Assembly: GCF_001577525.1 (NCBI RefSeq)
Contig: NZ_CP013015.1
Coordinates: forward strand, 694,477 to 758,476
Source of the DNA: Candidatus Desulfofervidus auxilii
Lineage (GTDB): Bacteria > Desulfobacterota > Desulfofervidia > Desulfofervidales > Desulfofervidaceae
Reading direction: 5' to 3'
Length of the DNA stretch: 64,000 nt
Position numbers and translations under genes: made by a program
The notes under the pieces: model-generated
What the model was told of the DNA's origin: nothing
Seen by the model: the letters and a program-made list of their open reading frames with translations, nothing else
The model's database searches: none
Shown here: positions 24,458-34,407 of the stretch, piece after piece
Layout of the letters: each line of letters starts with the position of its first letter
Numbering within the stretch: position 1 is the first letter of the stretch

Positions 24458-26293
24458 ATGCTAAAGTTTATAATATTTCAGGTAATTTTCTTACAGCTAT
24501 TTTTATTCAGCCTCTTCAGCAGAGCTGAAGAACTGCCCAAGATAAAAAATATTCGAATAAGGGAGTATAAAACATCTCACAGTAATTTCTTGATATATTT
24601 GCCCTTGTCTTTGAATATGCCAATAGGGGAGCATAATACATCTCACAGCCCAGAGGCTGGGAGATTATATAACTCAGGTATTTCTTTTTTTAAAAAAAAT
24701 GATTACCAAAGTGCACTTAATAGTTTAAATCAGTTAACTCAAACCTTTCCTGATTCAAAATATGTGGCTTCTGCCTATTTTCATTTAGCCCTGATTTATT
24801 CAAAAATGAAAGGATATTCCTCCGAAGCTATAGCATATTTTGATTTATTAAATAAGTATTATCCAAACAGCTTCTATGCTTCTTTATCTTATTTTTATAA
24901 AGGAAAGCTTTTTTATAAAAAGGAAAAATTTAAAGAAGCCAAAGAGATGTTTGAGAAGTTCATTAAATGTTCTCCAAAAAGCAAAGAGTTAAAAGAGGCA
25001 AAAATTTTTTTGGCAAAGACTCTTTTTAAAATGGGCTGGCATCGGCAAGCCAAAAAGGTCTTTTTGGAAATAGAAAAAAAATATCCCGATTTTTACATAG
25101 AAGACCCTGAGGCATTATATTTGATGGGAGAAAATTATTTTTTATTAAAAAAATATAAAAAGGCAATAACTTGTTTGTTTCATGTGCTAAATGTTTATCC
25201 TCAAATTAAAGAAAAAGATGTGATTCTGGCACGTATTGCAGACTGTTATAATTATCAAGGTCAGAAAAGTGCAAGCATAAAGTTATTTAAACTTACAGAA
25301 AAACTTTACCCTAAAACTGAAGGTGGATTGATTGCTAAAATACGCTTGTTAGAAAAGGCAGATACGGTTAGGAAAATAAATGAATATAGAAGTATTGTAA
25401 AAACAGACCCCGATACTCCATTATCTCAATTAGCCATGTTTAAACTGGCTACTACATTTTATGAAAAAGCAGAATATAAAAAGTGTATTTGTATTTTAGA
25501 AGAAATGATGAAAAGATATCCCAGGAGTTCTCTTTTTGAAAATGTCTTATATCTTTTAGAAAAGGCATTGTTAAAACAATTAGAAGTTTATACTTCGCAA
25601 AACTCGTATATAAAACTTATAAATTTTTATTTAAACAAAAAACAGTTTTTTTTAAAGGTGAAAAATCCACATTGTTTTTTATATCTAGGAAATGCATTTA
25701 AAGAAATGAGATTATATGACCAAGCAATCAATGTATATCATATGGCAGATAACCTTTTTTGGGATGACGGAAAAAAGGATGAATGGTTATTTTCTTTAGG
25801 TTATTTATATTTTAAGAAACATTCTTATAATTTGGCAAAAGAAAAATTTCAAGAGCTTATTTCCTCTTATCCTAAATCAGAATATAAAAAACAGGCATTA
25901 TTATATTTAGGAAAATCTTTTTATTTTTTAGGAGATTATAATAAGGCTAAAAAACTTCTATCTAAGGTTATAAAAACTTCTAAAGCTTCTTTTGATTTAT
26001 TTGAATCCTATTTTTATTTAGGAGAAATTTTTTTAACTCAGGGGAAATATCTCAAAGCCCTTAATCTCTATAAAAAGGCTATTAACATAGGCGGAGATAG
26101 CAAAAGTCTTTCCTTTATATTTTATAACATGGGGAAGTGTTACTTGGGTTTAAATAAAGAAAAAAAGGCTATGGAGGCATTTAACCAAGTTCAGGATGGT
26201 CTGTTAAAGAAAATAGTAAATATTGTGATTAGCCAAATTGATATTAACCATAAGTTAAGGGAGTTAAATGAAACATCTAAATTTATTAAATAA
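24458..26293 (+). CDS. Exported TPR-repeat protein heading the flrBC operon
   Basis: 611 residues. A signal peptide (MLKFIIFQVIFLQLFLFSLFSRA) is followed from ~65 by about ten TPR units (SALNSLNQLTQTFPDSKY; KEAKEMFEKFIKCSPKS and so on), of the type found in envelope assembly or peptidoglycan-linked proteins. A duplicated 22-bp segment at 24561 and 24627 encodes YKTSHS/HNTSHS near the mature N-terminus. AGGAG abuts the ATG directly, with no spacing. Its last 26 bp overlap the histidine kinase gene, so the three products are coupled. It may report envelope or basal-body assembly to the kinase (inference). Confidence 0.8.
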   Translation: MLKFIIFQVIFLQLFLFSLFSRAEELPKIKNIRIREYKTSHSNFLIYLPLSLNMPIGEHNTSHSPEAGRLYNSGISFFKKNDYQSALNSLNQLTQTFPDSKYVASAYFHLALIYSKMKGYSSEAIAYFDLLNKYYPNSFYASLSYFYKGKLFYKKEKFKEAKEMFEKFIKCSPKSKELKEAKIFLAKTLFKMGWHRQAKKVFLEIEKKYPDFYIEDPEALYLMGENYFLLKKYKKAITCLFHVLNVYPQIKEKDVILARIADCYNYQGQKSASIKLFKLTEKLYPKTEGGLIAKIRLLEKADTVRKINEYRSIVKTDPDTPLSQLAMFKLATTFYEKAEYKKCICILEEMMKRYPRSSLFENVLYLLEKALLKQLEVYTSQNSYIKLINFYLNKKQFFLKVKNPHCFLYLGNAFKEMRLYDQAINVYHMADNLFWDDGKKDEWLFSLGYLYFKKHSYNLAKEKFQELISSYPKSEYKKQALLYLGKSFYFLGDYNKAKKLLSKVIKTSKASFDLFESYFYLGEIFLTQGKYLKALNLYKKAINIGGDSKSLSFIFYNMGKCYLGLNKEKKAMEAFNQVQDGLLKKIVNIVISQIDINHKLRELNETSKFIK

Positions 26294-27461
26294 GGCATTT
26301 TTGAATTTTAATCAAGCTGCAATTAAACTGAAAGACTCTTATGAAAAATTACAGGCCAAGGTTGGAGAACTTAACTTAGAATTAGAGGAAAAAAATAGGT
26401 GTTTGCAAGCCAGTCTTAAGGAAAATGAAGATATAAAAAATTATCTTAAAAGTATTTTAGAAAGTTTACCTTGTGGGGTGATAGCTCTTGATGCAGAAAA
26501 AAATGTCTTAACTTTTAATAGGAAAGCACAATCCATTATAGGGATTCCAGCAGAGGAGATGAAGGGAAGTTTTTGTGCTATTTTAACCTCTCGGTTAGGT
26601 ATACCTGTTAGAGATGTAGAATCCTTTTTAAATGCTAAGACTATAAGCAATTTTGAAGCAAGAATTAAAAAGGATTATTCCACTGCTTATATTTCTTTAA
26701 ATATTACTGCCTTAGAAAATAGCAAAAATGATAGGAACTCTGTGGTAGTTATCCAGGACATTACAAGACTAAAAAGGTTAGAGATTCAGGCGCAGAGAAA
26801 TAGTAAATTAATTGCCATTGGTAAGATGGCAGCAAAAATGGCTCATGAAATTAGAAACCCATTAGGCAGTATAGAGATATTTGCTTCTGTTTTAAGGAAA
26901 GAGCTTTCTGGAGAGAGTAAAAAAATGGCAGATTATATTTGTTCTGCTGTTAAGAATTTAAATCACATAGTATGTAATTACCTGTTTTTCTCAAGATTTC
27001 CTAAAGCTAGATTGAAAAAGATGGATATTCATAAGTGTCTAGATGATACTATTAATTCTATATGGTTTGTGAAAAGGGATGTAAAAATAACTAAAAAATA
27101 TCAAGCAAGTAAGCATTTTATAAATGGAGACCATGAACTTTTAAAGCAGGCCAGCTTTAATATTATTTTAAACTCCATTCAGGCTATAAAAACAAACGGT
27201 ATTATCACTATTGAAACTCATAACCATTTTAATGAAGAGACATGGATAGAAATAAAATTTATAGATAATGGAGAGGGTATTTCTGAAAATGATATAGATA
27301 AAATATTTGACCCTTTTTTTACTACCAAAGAAAAGGGCACTGGCTTGGGTTTATCTATTGTTCACAACATTATTGATTCTCATCAGGGAACCATACAAGT
27401 AGAAAGCACTAAAGGTCAAGGAACTGCGTTTTCTATCATGCTTCCAGTTTTTGAGGAGTAA
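26268..27461 (+). CDS. Cytoplasmic PAS-histidine kinase (FlrB/FleS-like)
   Basis: 397 residues without membrane segments. An N-terminal coiled coil (~1-60) leads into a PAS domain (~65-175), a HisKA dimerisation domain with phospho-acceptor His193 in AHEIRNPLGS, and a HATPase with N box NIILNSIQAI, DNGEGI and GTGLGLSIV. Followed 3 bp later by its cognate sigma-54 response regulator. This matches FlrB/FleS, cytoplasmic kinases thought to sense assembly of the export apparatus and rod. A direct FlrB assignment is by context. Confidence 0.88.
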   Translation: MKHLNLLNKAFLNFNQAAIKLKDSYEKLQAKVGELNLELEEKNRCLQASLKENEDIKNYLKSILESLPCGVIALDAEKNVLTFNRKAQSIIGIPAEEMKGSFCAILTSRLGIPVRDVESFLNAKTISNFEARIKKDYSTAYISLNITALENSKNDRNSVVVIQDITRLKRLEIQAQRNSKLIAIGKMAAKMAHEIRNPLGSIEIFASVLRKELSGESKKMADYICSAVKNLNHIVCNYLFFSRFPKARLKKMDIHKCLDDTINSIWFVKRDVKITKKYQASKHFINGDHELLKQASFNIILNSIQAIKTNGIITIETHNHFNEETWIEIKFIDNGEGISENDIDKIFDPFFTTKEKGTGLGLSIVHNIIDSHQGTIQVESTKGQGTAFSIMLPVFEE

Positions 27462-27464
27462 CAT

Positions 27465-28763
27465 ATGAAAAAACATATTTTAGTCATAGATGATGATAAA
27501 AATATGCGATTGGCCTTATCTGAGGCATTAAGCAAATCTCATTATATGGTGAGTTTGGCTGGAAGCGGTTTAGAAGCCATTAAGAAATCAAAAAACAACC
27601 ACATTGATGTAGTAATATGTGATGTAAAATTGCCTGACATAGATGGAATTAGTGTTCTAGACAGAATAAAAAAAGAAAAACCTGCCATACCTGTTATTTT
27701 GATCACTGGTTATGGAACTATAGAAAATGCTGTAGAAGCCATGAAAAAAGGTGCCTTTGATTATGTCTTAAAGCCATTTCCCATTGAGAGTATTGAGAGG
27801 ATTATAAATAAGGCATTGAATATCACCATTGATAGAGGTCACTCAAAAATCATTACTCAAGATAAAAAAATGCTGGATCTATTAAATATGGCAAAAAATA
27901 TAGCTAAAACTAAAGCTACTGTTTTTATTCAAGGTGAGAGCGGGACTGGGAAGGAACTACTTGCCAGATATATTCATAATCACAGTCAAAGGAGAGAGAA
28001 GCCCTTTATGGCAGTCAATTGTGCAGCAATTCCAGAAAATCTACTTGAAAGTGAATTATTTGGTTATGAAAAAGGAGCATTCACCGGTGCTATGAAACGT
28101 AAACTAGGAAAATTTGAATTGGCAAATCATGGGACACTCCTATTAGATGAAGTAACTGAGATGAAACCCACTCTTCAGGCCAAACTTTTGCGAGTGCTTC
28201 AGGAAAGCCAGATTGATAGAGTGGGAGGAGAATCATCTATATCCGTAGATGTGAGAATAATAGCTACTACCAATCAAGATGTATATAAAATGATAGAACA
28301 AGGCAAATTTCGAGAAGATTTGTTTTTTAGGCTTAATGTGATTTCACTTAAGATACCCCCTTTAAGAAAAAGACCATCAGATATTGAACTCCTTTCCAAA
28401 TATTTCTTGGAAAAATATAGCACTATTTCTGAAAAAAAGGTTACTGGAATTTCTGAAGAAGCTATTAAATTGCTTAAAAAGAGAAAATGGAAGGGAAACG
28501 TAAGGGAATTGGAAAATGCCATTGAAAGGGCAGTATTGCTAACTCAAAAATCAGTATTAACCCCTGAAGATTTCTCTTTTGACAGAGATATATGCAATGA
28601 GACAATCTATGAACCATTATCTTCTCTTAAAGAGATGGAAAAAAAATTAATTGCCCAGGCCTTAAAGGAGACAGAAGGAAATCGCACTAGGGCAGCCAAA
28701 ATATTGGGAATTAGTGTAAGAACTTTGAGGAATAAATTAAATGAATACAAGGATTTGGCATAA
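27465..28763 (+). CDS. NtrC-family response regulator (FlrC/FleR-like)
   Basis: 432 residues. Receiver domain with phospho-Asp53 in VICDVKLPD and the conserved Lys in DYVLKPF; AAA+ domain with Walker A GESGTGKE, GAFTGA at ~204-209, and LLLDEVTEM; Fis-type helix-turn-helix at the C-terminus (TRAAKILGISVRTLRNKL). Partner of the kinase directly upstream. It should activate the sigma-54 promoters of the rod, hook and motor operons. The sigma-54 promoter of flgB lies across its stop codon. Confidence 0.9.
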   Translation: MKKHILVIDDDKNMRLALSEALSKSHYMVSLAGSGLEAIKKSKNNHIDVVICDVKLPDIDGISVLDRIKKEKPAIPVILITGYGTIENAVEAMKKGAFDYVLKPFPIESIERIINKALNITIDRGHSKIITQDKKMLDLLNMAKNIAKTKATVFIQGESGTGKELLARYIHNHSQRREKPFMAVNCAAIPENLLESELFGYEKGAFTGAMKRKLGKFELANHGTLLLDEVTEMKPTLQAKLLRVLQESQIDRVGGESSISVDVRIIATTNQDVYKMIEQGKFREDLFFRLNVISLKIPPLRKRPSDIELLSKYFLEKYSTISEKKVTGISEEAIKLLKKRKWKGNVRELENAIERAVLLTQKSVLTPEDFSFDRDICNETIYEPLSSLKEMEKKLIAQALKETEGNRTRAAKILGISVRTLRNKLNEYKDLA

Positions 28764-28771
28764 TATTTGCT
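28755..28771 (+). promoter_or_regulatory. Sigma-54 promoter of the flgB operon
   Basis: TTGG-CATAATATTT-GCT with exact GG-N10-GC spacing. The -24 box lies inside the last codons of the response regulator gene. Predicted leader ~14 nt. Confidence 0.9.
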
Positions 28772-28795
28772 GAGATTTATCCCTGGAGATAGGTT

Positions 28796-29203
28796 ATGTT
28801 TTTAAAAGGGTTATTTGATAAAACCACCTTTCTTTTAGAAAAGGCGTTAGATGTCAGGCTAAAACAACATAATGTTATTGCTTCTAATATTGCTAATATA
28901 GATACCCCACACTATAGACCAAAGGAAATTTCCTTTGAAAGGGAACTAAAAAATGCATTATCTTCAAAGACTTATTTAAAGACCACCCATCCGAGCCATT
29001 TTTCAGTAAACACTATAAGCTATAAAACAGAAACAGTATTCAAAGATGGCTTATATAATAGACAAAGAGGTTTAGACACTAGTGATATAGATAAAATGAT
29101 GGCTGATTTGGCTAAAAATCACCTTATGTATCTAATGACTATTCAGATGTTAAAAAAGAAATTTAATGGTTTGAAAAATGCTATTATAGAAGGAGGAAAA
29201 TAA
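28796..29203 (+). CDS. flgB: Flagellar proximal rod protein FlgB
   Basis: 135 residues, normal for FlgB. Shows the rod/hook N-terminal motif IASNIANIDTPHYRPK and a C-terminal helix that pairs with it. Assembles in the periplasm as part of the proximal rod. First gene of a sigma-54 operon running to motE; flgC follows directly (stop, then start with no gap). Confidence 0.95.
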   Translation: MFLKGLFDKTTFLLEKALDVRLKQHNVIASNIANIDTPHYRPKEISFERELKNALSSKTYLKTTHPSHFSVNTISYKTETVFKDGLYNRQRGLDTSDIDKMMADLAKNHLMYLMTIQMLKKKFNGLKNAIIEGGK

Positions 29204-29677
29204 ATGGACTTTATGACTGCTTTAGAAGTGAGTGCCTCGGGCCTTAACGCCCAAAGGATTAGGATGAATATTGCTGCTATGAACTTGGCTAATATTCATA
29301 CCACAAGGACTAAAAGTGGTGGCCCATATCGTCGAAAATCAGTAATATTTGAGGCAGTGCCTGTGCATAATCCATTTGATAGGGTATTACAGGCCTCCAT
29401 GTTAATGCCTGGGTATAGCCGGCAGGGAAGTCTTTTTTCTGAATCACCTACGGGGGTGCATGTAGTGGATATTGTTAATGATAACCGTGCATTTAAAAAA
29501 ATATTTGAGCCTTCTCATCCTGATGCAGACAAAGATGGTTATGTAATGCTGCCCAATATCAATGTTATTGAAGAGATGGTAAATATGTTAATGGCCTCTC
29601 GTTCTTATGAAGCTAATATCACTGCATTTCAAGCCACAAAAAATATGATTTTAAAGGCCATAGAGATTATAAAGTAG
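29204..29677 (+). CDS. flgC: Flagellar proximal rod protein FlgC
   Basis: 157 residues. N-terminal ALEVSASGLNAQRIRMN and C-terminal MVNMLMASRSYEANITAF are the conserved D0 helices of axial proteins. AGGAGG lies 7 nt before the ATG. Partner of FlgB and FliE in the rod base. Confidence 0.95.
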   Translation: MDFMTALEVSASGLNAQRIRMNIAAMNLANIHTTRTKSGGPYRRKSVIFEAVPVHNPFDRVLQASMLMPGYSRQGSLFSESPTGVHVVDIVNDNRAFKKIFEPSHPDADKDGYVMLPNINVIEEMVNMLMASRSYEANITAFQATKNMILKAIEIIK

Positions 29678-29687
29678 GAGGAGAAAC

Positions 29688-29981
29688 ATGGAAAATATAA
29701 AGCCTTTGAATGGAATTCCCGATATTATTCACAAAGGCATGAAAAAAACAGAACCCAAGAAAACCGATTTTTCTCAGATGATTAAGAATGCCATGAAAGA
29801 AATAAATACTCTTCAGATAAAAGCTGACAAGGCTATAGAAGCATTGGCTACAGGAGAATCTAAAAATATTCACCAGACCATGATTGCTATAGAAAAGGCA
29901 GATATATCTTTCAAAATGATGATGCAAGTGAGAAACAAATTGTTAGAGGCATACAAAGAAATTATGCATATGCAATTTTAA
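29688..29981 (+). CDS. fliE: Flagellar hook-basal body protein FliE
   Basis: 97 residues, the usual FliE length. The C-terminal helix (HQTMIAIEKADISFKMMMQVRNK) is diagnostic. FliE joins the MS ring to the rod. AGGAGG precedes the ATG. Sits between flgC and fliF in the canonical order. Confidence 0.94.
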   Translation: MENIKPLNGIPDIIHKGMKKTEPKKTDFSQMIKNAMKEINTLQIKADKAIEALATGESKNIHQTMIAIEKADISFKMMMQVRNKLLEAYKEIMHMQF

Positions 29982-29987
29982 TGAACT

Positions 29988-31481
29988 ATGAGAGACTTCT
30001 TACAGCAAATAAAAAAAATCTTTTTTTCCTTGTCTAAAACCAAAAGAATTATCTTTATTTCCCTGATAGGCACAACATTTTTGTGTTCTTTTCTTGTTTT
30101 TTTATGGATAAATAAGCCTAATTTAAAGATACTTTATTCTAATCTAGACCCCGAAGATGCCAAAGCCATATTAGCTAAACTAAAGGAACAAAAAATACCT
30201 TATAAAATTTCTGGAAATACTATTTTGGTGCCTGAACAAAAGGTTTATGAATTGAGGCTAAGTATGGCTGGCAAGGGAGTTGTTAAAGGATTTGAATTAT
30301 TTGATAATATTAAAATAGGTCAGACAGAATTTGCTCAAAAAATAAATTACGAAAGGGCGCTTCAGGGAGAACTGACAAGAACCATAGCTTATCTTCCTCA
30401 AGTAGAGGATGTTCGTGTGCATATTGTGAGACCTGAAGAATCTTTATTTATTGAGGATCAAAAAAAGGCCACTGCTTCCATAATGCTCAAAATAAAACCA
30501 GGAATGACATTAAAACCTCAAGAAGTTAGAGGAATTGCATATCTTGTAGCTGGTGCAGTTGAGGGATTAGAACCAGAAAATATCACTATATTGGATAATT
30601 CTGGGAAGATTCTTTATTTAAAAAATACACAGGATGATATTGGACAATTAACTAATTCTCAACTGGAATATCAAAGGAATGTAGAGAAAAACTTAGAGAA
30701 AAAGATTGAGACTATGCTGAATAGGATAGTAGGAGTGGGAAAGGCTATAGCCCGTGTTCGTGCAGATATTGATTTTAAACAGATAAATACGGTTGAAGAA
30801 AACTATGACCCTTATAGTGCTGTGCCTAGAAGCAAAGTAGTTACAAAAGAGAGTTTAAAAGGAGAAACTCCTGTGCCTTTGGGAAAACCTGAGATAGAAT
30901 ATGAAGCTGAAAAAGTTAAAACAAACCGCTATAACCCCCAGGCTATATCTCGGAATAGTGAGACGGTAAATTATGAAATTAATAAAGTAACAAATAGAAT
31001 TATAGATAGTGTAGGAGAGATCAAGAAATTATCCGTAGCAGTGGTGGTTGATGAAAAACAGATTAAAGGTACTGAAGAGATAGAAAAGATTAAGAATTTG
31101 GTAAAAGCAGCAGTAGGCTTTAATGAAGATAGGGGAGACCAGGTTGAGGTAACTAGTATAAATTTTGCTTTCCCAGAATGGGAAAAACTGCCTTCTATGA
31201 AAGGAGAAGGATTAAAAGAATATATAAAGAAGGGATACAAACCTTTAGTAGCCACAATATTTTTATTATTATTATTTTTATTTTTTATAAGACCTCTGGT
31301 CAAGTGGCTTACTACCACTCCTTTGTCGTTAGAAAAACCAAAGGAAATTCCTGTTGAAAAACCTATAGAGCTTGAAAAGATTAAAGAAACTGAAACCGAT
31401 GAAGATATATACCAACTGGTTAAAAAGAAACCAGATAAATCTTTAGAGATTATTAAAGAGTGGTTAAAAGAAAGTGGATAG
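29988..31481 (+). CDS. fliF: MS-ring protein FliF
   Basis: 497 residues, at the short end for FliF. An N-terminal membrane helix (~22-40), ring-building motifs (ALQGELTRTIAYLPQVEDVRVHI), a variable periplasmic region, a second membrane helix (~423-440), and a C-terminal cytoplasmic tail with the FliG-binding segment (LEIIKEWLKE). It anchors the rotor in the inner membrane. Overlaps fliG by 8 bp. Confidence 0.95.
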   Translation: MRDFLQQIKKIFFSLSKTKRIIFISLIGTTFLCSFLVFLWINKPNLKILYSNLDPEDAKAILAKLKEQKIPYKISGNTILVPEQKVYELRLSMAGKGVVKGFELFDNIKIGQTEFAQKINYERALQGELTRTIAYLPQVEDVRVHIVRPEESLFIEDQKKATASIMLKIKPGMTLKPQEVRGIAYLVAGAVEGLEPENITILDNSGKILYLKNTQDDIGQLTNSQLEYQRNVEKNLEKKIETMLNRIVGVGKAIARVRADIDFKQINTVEENYDPYSAVPRSKVVTKESLKGETPVPLGKPEIEYEAEKVKTNRYNPQAISRNSETVNYEINKVTNRIIDSVGEIKKLSVAVVVDEKQIKGTEEIEKIKNLVKAAVGFNEDRGDQVEVTSINFAFPEWEKLPSMKGEGLKEYIKKGYKPLVATIFLLLLFLFFIRPLVKWLTTTPLSLEKPKEIPVEKPIELEKIKETETDEDIYQLVKKKPDKSLEIIKEWLKESG

Positions 31482-32463
31482 CGCTAAAGACAGAAAATTA
31501 AAGGGTCCAGAAAAGGCAGCTATCTTTCTATTCTCCTTGGGAGAAGAATTGGCAGCTCAATTTATTAAAGAACTTTCTCCAGAGGAGATAAAAAGGCTCT
31601 CAGATTATATGAAAAAAGTGGAAGTTTCTCCTGAGCTATTTAAAGAAGTTAATAAAGAAATTAAACAAAAACTCTCTTTGCCCATAGAAGGAAAGAATTT
31701 TATTAAAAATGTGATTTCAAAGGCTGTAGGAGAGAAGGAAGCAGAGTATATTTTAGGTAAAGAATCCGATTTTCTTAGAAAAATTAACGAGATAAATCCT
31801 GATATTTTGGTAAATTTTTTAAGGCACGAGAATCCCCAGACCATTGCTTTTATTGTGTCAAATTTAAAGCCAGAAAACGCTTCCACAATACTGGCCAATC
31901 TTCCAAATGGTGTTAAGACTGAAGTAATTTTAAGGATGGCACAACTGGATACAGTTTCTGTTGATATTATAAAGAGTATTGATGAAGTATTGAAAGAAGA
32001 AATTTTTAAAAAGGAGGTTATTTCTGAGGTCCGCAAGGTGGGAGGTTTAGAAAAAGTAGCAGAGATATTAAATAGAGTTGAACACTCCACCCAACAGTCT
32101 ATACTTGAAGAAATAGAAAAAACAAATCCTGAGTTGGCTTCAGAGATAAAGAAAAAGATGTTTGTTTTTGATGATTTAGTAAACATAGAAGATAGAGGAA
32201 TGCAAATACTCCTCAAACACATAAAAATGGAGGATTTGGTCCTAGCTTTAAAGACTGCATCTGATGCTTTAAAGGATAAGATTTTTAAGAATGTATCTGA
32301 GCGAGTGTCAGAAATGATTAAAGAAGACCTAGAGATAATGGGAGCGGTTAGGTTGAGTGAGGTAGAGAAGGCTCAACAAACAATAATTGACACTGCTAAA
32401 CTTTTGGAAAGTGAAGGAAAATTAGTAATTCCTAAAAAAGGAGAGGAGGAGGTATTTGTCTGA
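31474..32463 (+). CDS. fliG: Rotor switch protein FliG
   Basis: 329 residues. GTG start inside the fliF end. N-terminal FliF-binding domain (KAAIFLFSLGEE), middle domain with HENPQTIAFIVSNL (the conserved EHPQ-type FliM site, here ENPQ), and a C-terminal torque domain with the charged ridge (DRGMQILLKHI; DLVLALKTA). Cytoplasmic C-ring top. A 205-codon open frame on the other strand is a composition artefact. Confidence 0.95.
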   Translation: MDSAKDRKLKGPEKAAIFLFSLGEELAAQFIKELSPEEIKRLSDYMKKVEVSPELFKEVNKEIKQKLSLPIEGKNFIKNVISKAVGEKEAEYILGKESDFLRKINEINPDILVNFLRHENPQTIAFIVSNLKPENASTILANLPNGVKTEVILRMAQLDTVSVDIIKSIDEVLKEEIFKKEVISEVRKVGGLEKVAEILNRVEHSTQQSILEEIEKTNPELASEIKKKMFVFDDLVNIEDRGMQILLKHIKMEDLVLALKTASDALKDKIFKNVSERVSEMIKEDLEIMGAVRLSEVEKAQQTIIDTAKLLESEGKLVIPKKGEEEVFV

Positions 32464-33112
32464 CCATATTAAACCCTTTATTCTCCCAGAGATTTCAAAA
32501 GACCGTTTATTTACACAAGATTCTTTTATTTTTAAACAAAAAAAACAAGAAATAGAATATCTTTTGGGAAAAGCAAGAAAAGAGGCCGAAATAATAAAAA
32601 AGAAGGCTTATGAAGAAGGATTTATTAGGGGTAAAAATGAGGGCTTAGAATTAGAAAAAAAGAGACTTTCTGAAATAGCTCATAACCTTATAAATGGATT
32701 GTCTGAGATAAATTACTTAAAGGAAAAAATGGTTAAGCAATTAGAAAAAAACATGATAATACTCATTAAGGAAATTTCTAAAAAAGTCATATTAAATGAA
32801 ACTTTTACAAATAAAGAGATTGTAAAAAATCTTATTAAACAGGCACTGCAACAATTAATAGATAAAACTCATGTAGATATAAAGGTCAGTCCACAAGAAT
32901 TTGAATATTTATTAAAATTTAAAAAAAATTTTTTGGAAGAAGTTGAAGGGTTAAAACACATAAATATTATTAAGGAAAAAAAAGTTAAACCAGGTGGTTT
33001 TATTATTGAAACAGATACTGAAATTTTAGATGGAAGAATAGAAAAAAGGTTAGAGAATATTTTTAAGGCCATAGAAGAGCAAAGCGAAATGATAAGGAAT
33101 GAATCTAAATAA
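32456..33112 (+). CDS. fliH: Flagellar export ATPase regulator FliH
   Basis: 218 residues with a TTG start supported by AGGAGG 6 nt upstream. A long charged coiled coil with a YEEGFIRGKNEG glycine-repeat-like stretch precedes the conserved C-terminal domain. FliH dimers bind FliI and deliver it to the C-ring. Overlaps fliG by 8 bp and fliI by 14 bp. Confidence 0.88.
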   Translation: MSDHIKPFILPEISKDRLFTQDSFIFKQKKQEIEYLLGKARKEAEIIKKKAYEEGFIRGKNEGLELEKKRLSEIAHNLINGLSEINYLKEKMVKQLEKNMIILIKEISKKVILNETFTNKEIVKNLIKQALQQLIDKTHVDIKVSPQEFEYLLKFKKNFLEEVEGLKHINIIKEKKVKPGGFIIETDTEILDGRIEKRLENIFKAIEEQSEMIRNESK

Positions 33113-34403
33113 ATATATAAAGGCCATCAATAATGTTAATGTTATCAAGCCCTATGGAAAGGTAACTAGGGTGGTTGGGATAATGATAGAAGGCACATGC
33201 AGAAAGGTGCCCATTGGAAGCTTGTGTTATATTGAGCCTCAAAAAAATGGGAAAAGGTTGTTAGCAGAGGTAGTGGGTTTTAATGACCTTAAAATATTCT
33301 TAATGCCTTTTGGAAATATGGATGGAATTGAGCCTGGGAGCTGGATTATACCTTTGGAACAAAAAGCAAGAGTAAGGGTAGGTAGTGATTTATTAGGTAG
33401 AGTAATTGACGGATTAGGAACTCCTATTGATGGCAAAGGCCCTATTGTCTATGATGGTTATTATTCCCTTTATCGCCAGCCCAGTAATCCTATTGAAAGG
33501 AAGATTGTTTATGAACCTTTAGATGTAGGCATAAGGGCCATCAATGGTCTTCTCACATTAGCTAAGGGACAAAGGATAGGGATTTTGGCAGGTCCTGGTC
33601 TGGGAAAGAGCACATTAATGGGAATGATTGCTAAATATGCAAAAGCCGATGTCAATGTAATTGCACTCATAGGAGAAAGAGGTAGAGAGGTTAAGGAATT
33701 TATTAAAAAAAATTTAGGAGATGGAGGGCTTAAAAAATCCGTAATAGTGGTAGCTACTTCAGACCAGCCTCCACTTATTCGCATGAAAGCTGCCTATATT
33801 GCCACTGCTATTGCTGAATATTTCAGGGATCAAGGGGAACATGTAATCTTAATGATGGATTCTATTACCAGATTTGCTATGTCTGCAAGAGAAATAGGTT
33901 TGGCTTTGGGTGAACCCCCCACTACAAAAGGCTATACCCCATCTGTCTTTTCCCACCTGCCTCAGCTTTTAGAAAGGACTGGAAATAAAGAAAAAGGTAG
34001 TATTACTGGAATTTACAATGTTTTAGTAGAAGGAGATGACCTAACAGAACCTATTGCTGATGCTATGCAAGGGTTACTGGATGGTCATATAATCCTCTCT
34101 AGAAACCTGGCAGCCGAAGGCCATTATCCTTGTATTGATATATTGAGAAGTGTTAGCAGACTAGCTGTGGATGTAATCACAAAGGAACACCTTACCCTTA
34201 AAAAAAGGTTAATAAAGTGCCTTTCCACATACAAAAAAGTAGAAGACTTGATTAATATTGGGGCTTATAAAACAGGGAGTAATGAAGAGATTGATTATGC
34301 TATAAATATGATAGGTAAAATTAATGCCTATCTTAGACAAGAAATGGAAGAAAAGGTTTCTTTGAAAGAAAGTGTAGAACAGTTAAAAGCACTATTTGGT
34401 TAA
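33099..34403 (+). CDS. fliI: Flagellum-specific export ATPase FliI
   Basis: 434 residues, the normal length. Walker A reads GPGLGKST (about residues 165-172; the family more often has GSGVGKST). ALIGERGREVKEF and LMMDSITRFAMSAREIGLALGEPP are hallmark F1-beta-like type III ATPase motifs. Cytoplasmic hexamer that unloads chaperones and helps export. In the fliHIJ order. Confidence 0.96.
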   Translation: MNLNKYIKAINNVNVIKPYGKVTRVVGIMIEGTCRKVPIGSLCYIEPQKNGKRLLAEVVGFNDLKIFLMPFGNMDGIEPGSWIIPLEQKARVRVGSDLLGRVIDGLGTPIDGKGPIVYDGYYSLYRQPSNPIERKIVYEPLDVGIRAINGLLTLAKGQRIGILAGPGLGKSTLMGMIAKYAKADVNVIALIGERGREVKEFIKKNLGDGGLKKSVIVVATSDQPPLIRMKAAYIATAIAEYFRDQGEHVILMMDSITRFAMSAREIGLALGEPPTTKGYTPSVFSHLPQLLERTGNKEKGSITGIYNVLVEGDDLTEPIADAMQGLLDGHIILSRNLAAEGHYPCIDILRSVSRLAVDVITKEHLTLKKRLIKCLSTYKKVEDLINIGAYKTGSNEEIDYAINMIGKINAYLRQEMEEKVSLKESVEQLKALFG

Positions 34404-34407
34404 AATC

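Noticed and set aside
31605..32222. 205-codon frame antisense to fliG
   Set aside because: fliG is certain on the other strand; the Ser/Phe-rich antisense product is a by-product of Lys/Glu-rich AT-rich codons.
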